Shown here: positions 39,901 to 52,566 of the stretch, piece after piece | Numbering within the stretch: position 1 is the first letter of the stretch | Layout of the letters: every line of letters starts with the position of its first letter | NCBI GenBank assembly: GCA_022747635.1 | Contig: JAKTNV010000236.1 | Location: 124,001 to 188,000, forward strand | Source: Hetaerina americana | Lineage: Eukaryota > Arthropoda > Insecta > Odonata > Calopterygidae | Direction: 5' to 3' | DNA length: 64,000 nucleotides | Program-made: the position numbers and the translations under genes | Notes under the pieces: model-generated | What the model was told of the DNA's origin: nothing | Seen by the model: only the letters and a program-made list of their open reading frames with translations | The model's database searches: none

Positions 39901-42200
39901 GTTTCGAGTGAGATTTTCATCTAGAACCCAAAGGGGGGGTATTGGCACTTTTCATGGAAAAATGTGAAAAAATAAATTTTCTAAAAATGAATTAAATGAC
40001 TTCTAAACACCTCAAACATTCACTCTAAAACAGAAGATTGTTGTTTTTCGCAATATTTTTAGAAATTTGGGCTCTTTTAGTAACATTAACACCTGGGCTG
40101 TAGTATCTTTTATGATCTTTTATTGTCTTTCAGGATTCATTCTGGGTTTATTTTGTTTATTTGATGAAAATGAACAACAATACACACCATGGAAACATTT
40201 TTGTTTGATTGTGTCAAGTGAGATTTTCACCTAGAACCCAAAGGGGGGGGTATTGGCACTTTTCATGGAAAAATGTGAAAAATTAAATTTTCTAAAAATG
40301 GAATAAATGCCTTCTAAACACCTCAAACATTCACTCTAAAACAGAAGATTGTTGTTTTTTGCAATATTTTTAGAAATTTGGGCTCTTTTAGTAACATTAA
40401 CACTTTCGCTGAAGCAACTTTTATGCTCATTTCTTGTCTTTCAGGATTAATTCTGGGTTTTATTTTGTTTATTTGATGAAAATGAACAACAATAAACACC
40501 ATGGAAACATTTTTGTTTGATTTGTGTCGAGTGAGATTTTCACCTGGAACCCAAAGGGCGGGTATTGGCACTTTTCATGGAAAAATGTGAAAAGTTAAAT
40601 TTTCTAAAAATGAAATAAATGCCTTCTAAACACCTCAAACATTCACTCTAACAGAGAAGATTGTTGTTTTTCGCAATATTTTTAGAAATTTTGGCTCTTT
40701 TAGTAACATTAACACTTTCGCTGAAGCATCTTTTATGCTCCTTTCATGTCTTTCAGGATTCATTCCGGGTTTTATTTTGTTTATTTGATGAAAATGAACA
40801 ACAATACACACCATGGAAACATTTTTGTTTGATTTGTGTCAAGTGAGATTTTCACCTAAAACCCAAAGGGGGGGGTATTGGCACTTTTCATGGAAAAATG
40901 TGAAAAATTAAATTTTCTAAAAATGAAATAAATGCCTTCTAAACACCTCAAACATTCACTTTAAAACAGAAGATTGTTGTTTTTCGCAATATTTTTAGAA
41001 ATTTGGGCTCTTTAGGTAACATTAGCACTTTCTCTGAAGCAACTTTTATGCTCATTTCTTGTCCTTCAAGATTAATTCTGGGTTTTATTTTGTTTATTTG
41101 ATGAAAATGAACAACAATACACACCATGGAAACATTTTTTCTTGATTTGTGTCGAGTGAGATTTTCACCTAGAACCCAAAGGGGGGGTATTGGCACTTTT
41201 CATGGAAAAATGTGAAAAATTAAATTTTCTAAAAATGAAATAAATGCCTTCTAAACACCTCAAACATTCACTCTAAAAAAAAGATTGTTGTTTTTCGCAA
41301 TATTTTTAGAAATTTTGGCTCTTTTAGTAACATTAACACTTTCGCTGAAGCATCTTTTATTCTCCTTTCATGTCTTTCAGGATTCATTCTGGGTTTTATT
41401 TTGTTTATTTGATGAAAATGAACAACAATACACACCTTGGATACATTTTTGTTTGATTTGTTTCGAGTGAGATTTTCACCTAGAACCCAAAGGGGGGGGT
41501 ATTGGCACTTTTCATGGAAAAATGTGAAAAATTAAATTTCCTAAAAATGAAATAAATGCCTTCTAAACACCTCAAACATTCACTCTAAAACAGAAGATTG
41601 TTGTTTTTTGCAATATTTTAGAAATTTGGGCTCTTTTAGTAACATTAACACTTTCGCTGAAGCAACTTTTATGCTCATTTCTTGTCTTTCAGGATTAATT
41701 CTGGGTTTTATTTTGTTTATTTGATGAAAATGAACAACAATAAACACCATGGAAACATTTTTGTTTGATTTGTGTCGAGTGAGATTTTCACCTAGAACCC
41801 AAAGGGCGGGTATTGGCACTTTTCATGGAAAAATGTGAAAAATTAAATTTTCTAAAAATGAAATAAATGCCTTCTAAACACCTCAAACATTCACTCTAAA
41901 ACAGAAGATTGTTGTTTTTCGCAATATTTTTAGAAATTTGGGCTCTTTTAGTAACATTAACACTTTCGCTGAAGCATCTTTTATGCTCCTTTCATGTCTT
42001 TCAGGATTCATTCTGGGTTTTATTTTGTTTATTTGATGAAAATGAACAACAATACACACCATGGAAACATTTTTGTTTGATTTGTGTCAAGTGAGATTTT
42101 CACCTAAAACCCAAAGGGGGGGGTATTGGCACTTTTCATGGAAAAATGTGAAAAATTAAATTTTCTAAAAATGAAATAAATGCCTTCTAAACACCTCAAA
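36990..42200 (+). repeat. Octamer tandem duplication, period 2496 bp (PQRS-PQRT)
   Basis: Copy 1 is 36990-39485, copy 2 is 39486-41981, and close identity runs on to 42200 in a third, partial copy. Period 2496 is 8 x 312. The offset holds at every landmark checked, including private markers CTCTAACAGAGAAG (38152/40648), CATTCCGGG, CTCTAAAAAAAAGATTG and AATATTTTAGAAATTTGG. I noticed only about four differences, for example GATTTTGTCAAG against GATTGTGTCAAG and CTCTTTAAGTAAC against CTCTTTAGGTAAC. Each octamer is two tetramers: P, Q, R, then S or T. Confidence 0.92.
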
Positions 42201-44339
42201 TATTCACTTTAAAACAGAAGATTGTTGTTTTTCGTAATATTTTTAGAAATTTGGGCTCTTTTAGTAACATTAGCACTTTCTCTGAAGCAACTTTTATGCT
42301 CTTTTCTTGTCCTTCAAGATTAATTCTGGGTTTTTTTTTGATTATTTGATGAAAATGAACAACAATACACACCTTGGATACATTTTTGTTTGATTTGTTT
42401 CGAGTGAGATTTTCATCTAGAACCCAAAGGGGGGGGTATTGGCACTTTTCATGAAAAAATGTGAAAAATTAAATTTTCTAAAAATGAATGAAATGACTTC
42501 TAAACACCTCAAACAATCACTCTAAAACAGAAGATTGTTGTTTTTCGCAATATTTTTAGAAATTTGGGCCCTTTTAGTAACATTAACACTTTCGCTGAAG
42601 CAACTTTTATGCTCATTTCTTGTCTTTCAGGATTAATTCTGTTTTTTATTTTGTTTATTTGATGAAAATGAACAACAATACACACCATGGAAACATTTTT
42701 GTTTGATTTGCGTCAAGTGAGATTTTCACCTAGAACCCAAAGGGGGGGTATTGGCACTTTTCATGGAAAAATGTGAAAAATTAAATTTTCTAAAAATGAA
42801 ATAAATGCCTTCTAAACACCTCAAACATTCACTCTAAAACAGAAGATTGTTGTTTTTCGCAATATTTTTAGAAATTTTGGCTCTTTTAGTAACATTAACA
42901 CTTTCGCTGAAGCATCTTTTATGCTCCTTTCATGTCTTTCGGGATTCATTCTGGGTTTTATATTGTTTATTTGATGAAAATGAACAACAATACACACCAT
43001 GGAAACATTTTTGTTTGATTTGTCTCAAGTGAGATTTTCACCTAAAACCCAAAGGGGGGGGTATTGGCACTTTTCATGGAAAAATGTGAAAAATTAAATT
43101 TTCTAAAAATGAAATAAATGCCTTCTTAACACCTCAAACATTCACTTTTAAACAGAAGATTGTTGTTTTTCGCAATATTTTTAGAAATTTGGGCTCTTTT
43201 AGTAACATTAGCACTTTCTCTGAAGCAACTTTTATGCTCATTTCTTGTCCTTCAAGATTAATTCTGGGTTTTATTTTGTTTATTTGATGAAAATGAACAA
43301 CAATACACACCATGGAAACATTTTTTCTTGATTTGTGTCGAGTGAGATTTTCACCTAGAACCCAAAGGGGGGGGTATTGGCACTTTTCATGGAAAAATGT
43401 GAAAAATTAAATTTTCTAAAAATGAAATAAATGCCTTCTAAACACCTCAAACATTCACTCTAAAAAAGAAGATTGTTGTTTTTCGCAATATTTTTAGAAA
43501 TTTTGGCTCTTTTAGTAACATTAACACTTTCGCTGAAGCATCTTTTATTCTCCTTTCATGTCTTTCAGGATTCATTCTGGGTTTTATTTTGTTTATTTGA
43601 TGAAAATGAACAACAATACACACCTTGGATACATTTTTGTTTGATTTGTTTCGAGTGAGATTTTCACCTAGAACCCAAAAGGGGGGGTATTGGCACTTTT
43701 CATGGAAAAATATGAAAAATTAAATTTTCTAAAAATGAAATAAATGCCTTCTGAACACCTCAAACATTCACTCTAAAACAGAAGATTGTTGTTTTTCGCA
43801 ATATTTTTAGAAATTTGGGCTCTTTTAGTAACATTAACACTTGCGCTGAAGTAACTTTTATGCTCATTTCTTGTCTTTCAGGATTCATTCTGGGTTTTAT
43901 TTATTTTATTTGATGAAAATGAACAACAATACACACCATGGAAACATTTTTGTTTGATTTGTGTCAAGTTAGATTTTCACCTAGAACCCAAAGGGGGGGT
44001 ATTGGCACTTTTCATGGAAAAATGTGAAAAATTAAACTTTCTAAAAATGAAATAAATGCCTTCTAAACACCTCAAACATTCACTTTAAAACAGAAGATTG
44101 TTGTTTTTCGCAATATTTTTTAGAAATTTGGGCTCTTTTAGTAACATTAACACTTGGGCTGAAGCATCTTTTATGATCTTTTATTGTCTTTCAGGATTCA
44201 TTCTGGGTTTTATTTTGTTTATTTGATGAAAATGAACAACAATACACACCATGGAAACATTATTGTTTGATTTGTGTCAAGTTAGATTTTCACCTAGAAC
44301 CCAAAGGGGGGGTATTGGCACTTTTCATGGAAAAATGTG
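42201..44339 (+). repeat. Mixed satellite monomers after the octamer
   Basis: A decaying third copy of R and S (GGGTTTTTTTTTGATTATT at about 42329), then Q (42.85), R (43.15) and T (43.47) monomers, then CTTGCG and CTTGGG types with GTCAAGTTAG. The monomer at about 43.89 kb has TTTTATTTATTTTATTTG, a one-off change. No gene is seen. Confidence 0.8.
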
Positions 44340-44931
44340 AAAAATTAAATTTTCTAAAAATGAAATAAATGCCTTCTAAACACCTCAAACATTCACTCTA
44401 AAACAGAAGATTGTTGTTTTTCGCAATATTTTTAGAAATTTGGGCTCTTTTAGTAACATTAACACTTGGGCTGAAGCATCTTTTATGATCATTTATTGTC
44501 TTTCAGGGTACATTCTGGGTTTTATTTTATTTATTTGATGAAAATGAACAACAATACACACCATGGAAACTTTTTTGTTTGATATGTGTCCAGTGAGATT
44601 TTCGCCTAGAACCCAAAGGGGGGGGTATTGGCACTTTTCATGGAAAAATTTGAAAAATTAAATTTTCTAAAAATGAAATAAATGCCTTCTAAACACCTCA
44701 AACATTCACTGTAAAACCGAAGATGGTTGTTTTTCGCAATATTTTTAGAAATTTGGGCTCTTTTAATAACATTAACACTTGCGCTGAAGCATCTTTTATG
44801 CTCATTTCTTGTCTTTCAGAATTCATTCTGGGTTTTATTTTGTTTATTTGATGAAAATGAACAACAATACACACCATGGAAACATTTTTGATTGATTTGT
44901 GTCGAGTGAGATTTTCACCTAGAACCCAAAG

Positions 44932-44952
44932 GGGGGGCACTTATTATTGGCA
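44932..44952 (+). repeat. Small insertion at the G-run
   Basis: The G-run is followed by CACTTATTATTGGCAC instead of TATTGGCAC. The extra CACTTAT looks like a partial local copy of GGCACTT. Confidence 0.7.
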
Positions 44953-45293
44953 CTTTTCATGGAAAAATGTGAAAAATTAAATTTTCTAAAAATGAAATAA
45001 ATGCCTTCTAAACACCACAAACATTCACTCTAAAACAGAAGATTGTTGTTTTTCGCAATATTTTTAGAAATTTGGGCTCTTTTAGTAACATTAACACTTG
45101 CGCTGAAGCATCATTTATTATAATTTCTTGTCTTTCAGGATTAATTCTGGGTTTTATTTTGTATATTTGATGAAAATAAACAACAATACACACCATGGAA
45201 ACATTTTTGTTTGATTTGTGTCGAGTGAGATTTTCACCTAGAACCCAAAGGGGGGGTATTGGCACTTTTCATGGAAAAATGTGAAAAATTAAA

Positions 45294-45538
45294 TTTTCTA
45301 AAAATGAAATAAATGCCTTTTAAACACCTCAAACATTCACTCTAAAACAGAAGATTGTTGTTTTTCGCAATATTTTTAGAAATTTGGGCTCTTTTAGTAA
45401 CGTTAACACCTGGGCAGAAGCATCTTTTATGATCATTTATTGTCTTTCAGGATACATTCTGGGTTTTATTTTGTTTATTTGATGAAAAATATAAAAAATT
45501 CCATGGAAACTTTTCATGGAAAAATGTAAAAAATTAAA
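45294..45538 (+). repeat. Truncated monomer (245 bp), copy 6
   Basis: It has the same junction as the others, with ATATAAAAAATTCCATGG in the linker. It is followed by an AAATTTGC monomer start, as after the copies at 11156, 13899 and 28487. Confidence 0.9.
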
Positions 45539-45850
45539 TTTGCTAAAAATGAAATAAATGCCTTCTAAACACCTCAAACATTCACTCTAAAACAGAAAAT
45601 GTTTGTTTTTCGCAATATTTTTAGAAATTAGGGCTCTTTTAGTAAAATTAACACTTGCGCTGAAGCATCTTTTATGCTCATTTCATGTCTTTCAGGATTA
45701 ATTCTGGGTTTTATTTTGTTTATTTGATGAAAATGAACAACAATACACACCATGGAAACATTTTTGTTTGATTTGTGTCGAGTGAGATTTTCACCTACAA
45801 CCCAAAGGGGGTATTGGAACTTTTCATGGAAAAATGTAAAAAATTAAATT

Positions 45851-47711
45851 TTCTAAAAATGAAATAAATGCCTTCTAAACACCTTAAACATTCACTCTAA
45901 AACAGAAGATTTTGGTTTTTTGCAATATTTTTAGAAATTTGGGCTCTTTTAGTAACATTAACACCTGTGCTGATTCATCTTTTATGATCATTTATTGTCT
46001 TTCAGGATACATTCTGGGTTGTATTTTGTTTATTTGATGAAAATGAACAACAATACACACCTTGGATACATTTTTGTTTGATTTGTGTCGAGTGAGATTT
46101 CCACCTAGAACCCAAAGGGGGGGGGTAGTGGCACCTTCATGGAAAAATGTGAAAAATTAAATTTTCTAAAAATGAAATAAATGCCTTCTAAACACCTCAA
46201 ACATTCACTCTAAAACAGAAGATTGTTGTTTTTCGCAATATTTTTAGAAAATTGGGCTCTTTTAGTAACATTAGCACTTTCTCTGAAGCAACTTTTATGC
46301 TCATTTCTTGTCCTTCAAGATTAATTCTGGGTTTTATTTTGTTTATTTGATGAAAATGAACAACAATAAACACCATGGAAACATTTTTGCTTGATTTGTG
46401 TCGAGTTAGATTTTCACCTAGAACCCAAAGGGGGGGTATTGGCACTTTTCATGGAAAAATGTGAAAAACTAAATTTTCTAAAAATGAAATAAATGCCTTC
46501 TAAACACCTCAAACATTCACTCTTAAACAGAAGATTGTTGTTTTTCGCAATATTTTTAGAAATTTTGGCTCTTTTAGTAACATTAACACTTTCGCTGAAG
46601 CATCTTATATGCTCCTTTCATGTCTTTCAGGATTCATTCTGGGTTTATTTTGTTTATTTGATGAAAATGAAAACCAATACACACCATGGAAACATTTTTG
46701 TTTGATTTGTGTCAAGTGAGATTTTCACCTAGAACCCAAAGGGGGGGGTATTGGCACTTTTCATGGAAAAATGTGAAAAATTAAATTTTCTAAAAATGAA
46801 ATAAATGCCTTCTAAACACCTCAAACATTCACTCTAAAACAGAAGATTGTAGTTTTTTGCAATATTTTTAGAAATTTGGGCTCTTTTAGTAACATTAACA
46901 CTTTCGCTGAAGCAACTTTTATGCTCATTTCTTGTCTTTCAGGATTAATTCTGGGTTTTATTTTGTTTATTTGATGAAAATGAACAACAAATAACACCAT
47001 GGAAACATTTTTGTTTGATTTGTGTCGAGTGAGATTTTCACCTAGAACCCAAAGGGCGGGTATTGGCACTTTTCATGGAAAAATGTGAAAAATTAAATTT
47101 TCTAAAAATGAAATAAATGCCTTCTAAACACCTCAAACATTCACTCTAAAACAGAAGATTGTTGTTTTTCCCAATATTTTTAGAAATTTGGGCTCTTTTA
47201 GTAACATTAACACTTTCGCTGAACCATCTTTTATGCTCCTTTCATGTCTTTCAGGATTCATTCTGGGTTTTATTTTGTTTATTTGATGAAAATGAACAAC
47301 AAAACACACCATGGAAACATTTTTGTTTGATTTGTGCCAAGTGAGATTTTCACCGAAAACCCAAAGGGGGGGGTATTGGCACTTTTCATGGAAAAATGTG
47401 AAAAATTAAATTTTCTAAAAATGAAATAAATGCCTTCTAAACACCTCAAACATTCACTCTAAAAAAGAAGATTGTTGTTTTTCGCAATATTTTTAGAAAT
47501 TTTGGCTCTTTTAGTAACATTAACACTTTCGCTGAAGCATCAATTATGCTCCTTTCATGTCTTTCAGGATTCATTCTGGGTTTTATTTTGTTTATTTGAT
47601 GAAAATGAACAACAATACACACCTTGGATACATTTTTGTTTGATTTGTTTCGAGTGAGATTTTCACCTAGAACCCAAAGGGGGGGGTATTGGCACTTTTC
47701 ATGGAAAAATG
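45851..47711 (+). repeat. Mixed satellite monomers
   Basis: CCTGTGCTGATTC monomer with TAGTGGCACCTTCATGG, R (46.2 kb), Q (46.5), P (46.82, with CAAATAACACC), Q (47.16, with CACCGAAAACCC) and T (47.47). The CAAATAACACC and CACCGAAAACCC variants reappear in the last 11 kb of the window. No gene is seen. Confidence 0.8.
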
Positions 47712-50700
47712 TGAAAAATTAAATTTTCTAAAAATGAAATAAATGCCTTCTAAACACCTCAAACATTCACTCTAAAACAGAAGATTTTTGTTGTTCGCAA
47801 TATTTTTAGAAATTTGGGCTCTTTTAGTAACATAAACACTTTCGCTGAAACAACTTTTATGCTCATTTCTTGTCTTTCAGGATTAATTCTGGGTTTTATT
47901 TTGTTTATTTGATGAAAATGAACAACAATAAACACCATGGAAACATATTTGTTTGATTTGTGTCGAGTGAGATTTTCACCTAGAACCCAAAGGGCGGGTA
48001 TTGGCACTTTTCATGGAAAAATGTGAAAAATTAAATTTTCTAAAAATGAAATAAATGCCTTCTAAACACCTCAAACATTCACTCTTAAACAGAAGATTGT
48101 TGTTTTTTGCAATATTTTTAGAAATTTGGGCTCTTTTAGTAACATTAACACTTTCGCTGAAGCAACTTTTATGCTCATTTCTTGTTTTTCAGGATTAATT
48201 CTGTGTTTTATTTTGTTTATTTGATGAAAATGAACAACAATAAACACCATGGAAACATTTTTGTTTGATTTGTGTCGAGTGAGATTTTCACCTAGAACCC
48301 AAAGGGCGGGTATTGGCACTTTTCATGGAAAAATGTGAAAAATTAAATTTTCTAAAAATGAAATAAATGCCTTCTAAACACCTCAAACATTCACTATAAA
48401 ACAGTAGATTGTTGTTTTTCGCAATATTTTTAGAAATTTTGGCTCTTTTAGTAACATTAACACTCTCGCTGAAGCATCTTTTACGCTCCTTTCATGTCTT
48501 TCAGGATTCATTCTGGGTTTTATTTTGTTTATTTGATGAAAATGAACAACAATACACACCTCGGATACATTTTTGTTTAATTTGTTTCGAGTGAGATTTT
48601 CACTAAGAACCCAAAGGGGGGGGTATTGGCACTTTCATGGAAAAATGTGAAAAATTAAATTTTCTAAAAATGAAATAAATGCCTTCTAAACACCTCAAAC
48701 ATTCACTCTAAAACAGAAGATTGTTGTTTTTCGCAATATTTTTAGAAATTTGGGCTCTTTTAGTAACATTAACACTTGGGCTGAAGCATCTTTTATGATC
48801 ATTTATTGTCTTTCAGGGTACATTCTGGGTTTTATTTTATTTATTTGATGAAAATGAACAACAATACACACCATGGAAACTTTTTTGTTTGATATGTGTC
48901 GAGTGAGATTTTCGCCTAGAACCCAAAAGGGGGGGTATTGGCACTTTTCATGGAAAAATTTGAAAAATTAAATTTTCTAAAAATGAAATAAATGCCTTCT
49001 AAACACCTCAAACATTCACTGTAAAACCGAAGATTGTTGTTTTTCGCAATATTTTTAGAAATTTGGGCTCTTTTAATAACATTAACACTTGCGCTGAAGC
49101 ATCTTTTATGCTCATTACTTGTCTTTCAGAATTCATTCTGGGTTTTATTTTGTTTATTTGATGAAAATGAACAACAATACACACCTTGGATACATTTTTG
49201 TTTGATTTGTGTCGAGTGAGATTTTCACCTAAAACCCAAAGGAGGGGTATTGGCACTTTTCATGGAAAAATGTGAAAAATTAAATTTTCTAAAAATGATA
49301 TAAATGCCTTCTAAACACCTCAAACATTCACTCTCAAACAGTAGATTGTTGTTTTTCGCAATATTTTTAGAAATTTGGGCTCTTTTAGTAACATTAACAC
49401 TTTCTCTGAAGCAACTTTTATGCTCATATCTTGTCCTTCAAGATTAATTCTGGGTTTTATTTTGTTTATTTGATGAAAATGAACAACAATAGACACCATG
49501 GAAACATTTTTGTTTGATTTGTGTCGAGTGAGATTTTCACCTAGAACCCAAAGGGGGGGTTTTGGAACTTTTCATGGAAAAATATAAAAAATTAAATTTT
49601 CTAAAAATGAAATAAATGCCTTCTAAACACCTCAAACATTCACTCTAAAACAGAAGATTTTTGTTTTTCGCAATATTTTTAGAAATTTGGGCTCTTTTTG
49701 TAACATTAACACCTGGGCTGAATCATCTTTTATGATCATTTATTGTCTCTCAGGATACATTCTGGGTTGTATTTTGTTTATTTGATGCAAATTAACAACA
49801 ATACACACCTTGGCTACATTTTTGTATGATTTGTGTCGTGTGAGATTTTCACCTAGAACCTAAAGGGGGGGGTATTGGCACTTTTCATGGAAAAATATGA
49901 AAAATTAAATTTTCTAAAAATGAAATAAATGCCTTCTGAACACCTCAAACATTCACTCTAAAACAGAAGATTTTTGTTTTTCGCAATATTTTTAGAAATT
50001 TGGGCTCTTTTAGTAACATTAACACCTGGGCTGAAGCATCTTTTATGATCATTTATTGTCTTTCAGGGTACATTCTGGGTTTTATTTTATTTATTTGATG
50101 AAAATGAACAACAATACACACCATGGAAACTTTTTTGTTTGATTTGGGTCGAGTGAGATTTTCACCTAGAACCCAAAGGGGGGGGTATTGGCACTTTTCA
50201 TGGAAAAATTTGAAAAATTAAATTTTCTAAAAATGAAATAAATGCCTTCTAAACACCTCAAACATTCACTCTAAAACAGAAGATTTTTGTTGTTCGCAAT
50301 ATTTTTAGAAATTTGGGCTCTTTTAGTAACATAAACACTTTCGCTGAAACAACTTTTATGCTCATTTCTTGTCTTTCAGGATTAATTCTGGGTTTTATTT
50401 TGTTTATTTGATGAAAATGAACAACAATAAACACCATGGAAACATATTTGTTTGATTTGTGTCGAGTGAGATTTTCACCTAGAACCCAAAGGGCGGGTAT
50501 TGGCACTTTTCATGGAAAAATGTGAAAAATTAAATTTTCTAAAAATGAAATAAATGCCTTCTAAACACCTCAAACATTCACTCTTAAACAGAAGATTGTT
50601 GTTTTTTGCAATATTTTTAGAAATTTGGGCTCTTTTAGTAACATTAACACTTTCGCTGAAGCAACTTTTATGCTCATTTCTTGTTTTTCAGGATTAATTC

Positions 50701-52566
50701 TGTGTTTTATTTTGTTTATTTGATGAAAATGAACAACAATAAACACCATGGAAACATTTTTGTTTGATTTGTGTCGAGTGAGATTTTCACCTAGAACCCA
50801 AAGGGCGGGTATTGGCACTTTTCATGGAAAAATGTGAAAAATTAAATTTTCTAAAAATGAAATAAATGCCTTCTAAACACCTCAAACATTCACTATAAAA
50901 CAGTAGATTGTTGTTTTTCGCAATATTTTTAGAAATTTTGGCTCTTTTAGTAACATTAACACTCTCGCTGAAGCATCTTTTACGCTCCTTTCATGTCTTT
51001 CAGGATTCATTCTGGGTTTTATTTTGTTTATTTGATGAAAATGAACAACAATACACACCTCGGATACATTTTTGTTTAATTTGTTTCGAGTGAGATTTTC
51101 ACTAAGAACCCAAAGGGGGGGGTATTGGCACTTTCATGGAAAAATGTGAAAAATTAAATTTTCTAAAAATGAAATAAATGCCTTCTAAACACCTCAAACA
51201 TTCACTCTAAAACAGAAGATTGTTGTTTTTCGCAATATTTTTAGAAATTTGGGCTCTTTTAGTAACATTAACACTTGGGCTGAAGCATCTTTTATGATCA
51301 TTTATTGTCTTTCAGGGTACATTCTGGGTTTTATTTTATTTATTTGATGAAAATGAACAACAATACACACCATGGAAACTTTTTTGTTTGATATGTGTCG
51401 AGTGAGATTTTCGCCTAGAACCCAAAAGGGGGGGTATTGGCACTTTTCATGGAAAAATTTGAAAAATTAAATTTTCTAAAAATGAAATAAATGCCTTCTA
51501 AACACCTCAAACATTCACTGTAAAACCGAAGATTGTTGTTTTTCGCAATATTTTTAGAAATTTAGGCTCTTTTAATAACATTAACACTTGCGCTGAAGCA
51601 TCTTTTATGCTCATTACTTGTCTTTCAGAATTCATTCTGGGTTTTATTTTGTTTATTTGATGAAAATGAACAACAATACACACCTTGGATACATTTTTGT
51701 TTGATTTGTGTCGAGTGAGATTTTCACCTAAAACCCAAAGGAGGGGTATTGGCACTTTTCATGGAAAAATGTGAAAAATTAAATTTTCTAAAAATGATAT
51801 AAATGCCTTCTAAACACCTCAAACATTCACTCTCAAACAGTAGATTGTTGTTTTTCGCAATATTTTTAGAAATTTGGGCTCTTTTAGTAACATTAACACT
51901 TTCTCTGAAGCAACTTTTATGCTCATATCTTGTCCTTCAAGATTAATTCTGGGTTTTATTTTGTTTATTTGATGAAAATGAACAACAATAGACACCATGG
52001 AAACATTTTTGTTTGATTTGTGTCGAGTGAGATTTTCACCTAGAACCCAAAGGGGGGGTTTTGGAACTTTTCATGGAAAAATATAAAAAATTAAATTTTC
52101 TAAAAATGAAATAAATGCCTTCTAAACACCTCAAACATTCACTCTAAAACAGAAGATTTTTGTTTTTCGCAATATTTTTAGAAATTTGGGCTCTTTTTGT
52201 AACATTAACACCTGGGCTGAATCATCTTTTATGATCATTTATTGTCTCTCAGGATACATTCTGGGTTGTATTTTGTTTATTTGATGCAAATTAACAACAA
52301 TACACACCTTGGCTACATTTTTGTATGATTTGTGTCGTGTGAGATTTTCACCTAGAACCTAAAGGGGGGGGTATTGGCACTTTTCATGGAAAAATATGAA
52401 AAATTAAATTTTCTAAAAATGAAATAAATGCCTTCTGAACACCTCAAACATTCACTCTAAAACAGAAGATTTTTGTTTTTCGCAATATTTTTAGAAATTT
52501 GGGCTCTTTTAGTAACATTAACACCTGGGCTGAAGCATCTTTTATGATCATTTATTGTCTTTCAGG
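47712..52566 (+). repeat. Octamer tandem duplication, period 2499 bp, nearly identical
   Basis: Bases 47712-50067 match 50211-52566 (2356 bp) at a constant offset of 2499. The one difference I noticed is TTTGGGCTC (49065) against TTTAGGCTC (51564). Shared private markers include GTTGTTCGCAATATT, ACATAAACACTTTCGCTGAAAC, TTTTACGCTCC, CACCTCGGATAC, AAGGAGGGGTATTGG, and GATGCAAATTAAC. The last 143 bp of copy 1 (50068-50210) have no matching counterpart after 52566. This is the youngest duplication I can see. Confidence 0.92.

Larger units (their letters stand above)
44340..45850 (+). repeat. Block of about 1.35 kb with truncated monomer, copy b
   Basis: It repeats the monomer order of 27.7-29.04 kb at an offset of about 16.8 kb (the CAGAAAATG junctions are 16808 bp apart). 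It shares CAGGGTACATTC, CACTGTAAAAC, CACCACAAAC with CATCATTTAT, the truncated monomer, and AATTAGGG with AGTAAAATTAACACTTGCG. Its first two monomers (GATATGTGTC, TTTTCGCC, AAACCGAAG) are closer to 48.7-49.1 kb than to 27.7 kb. Confidence 0.82.
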
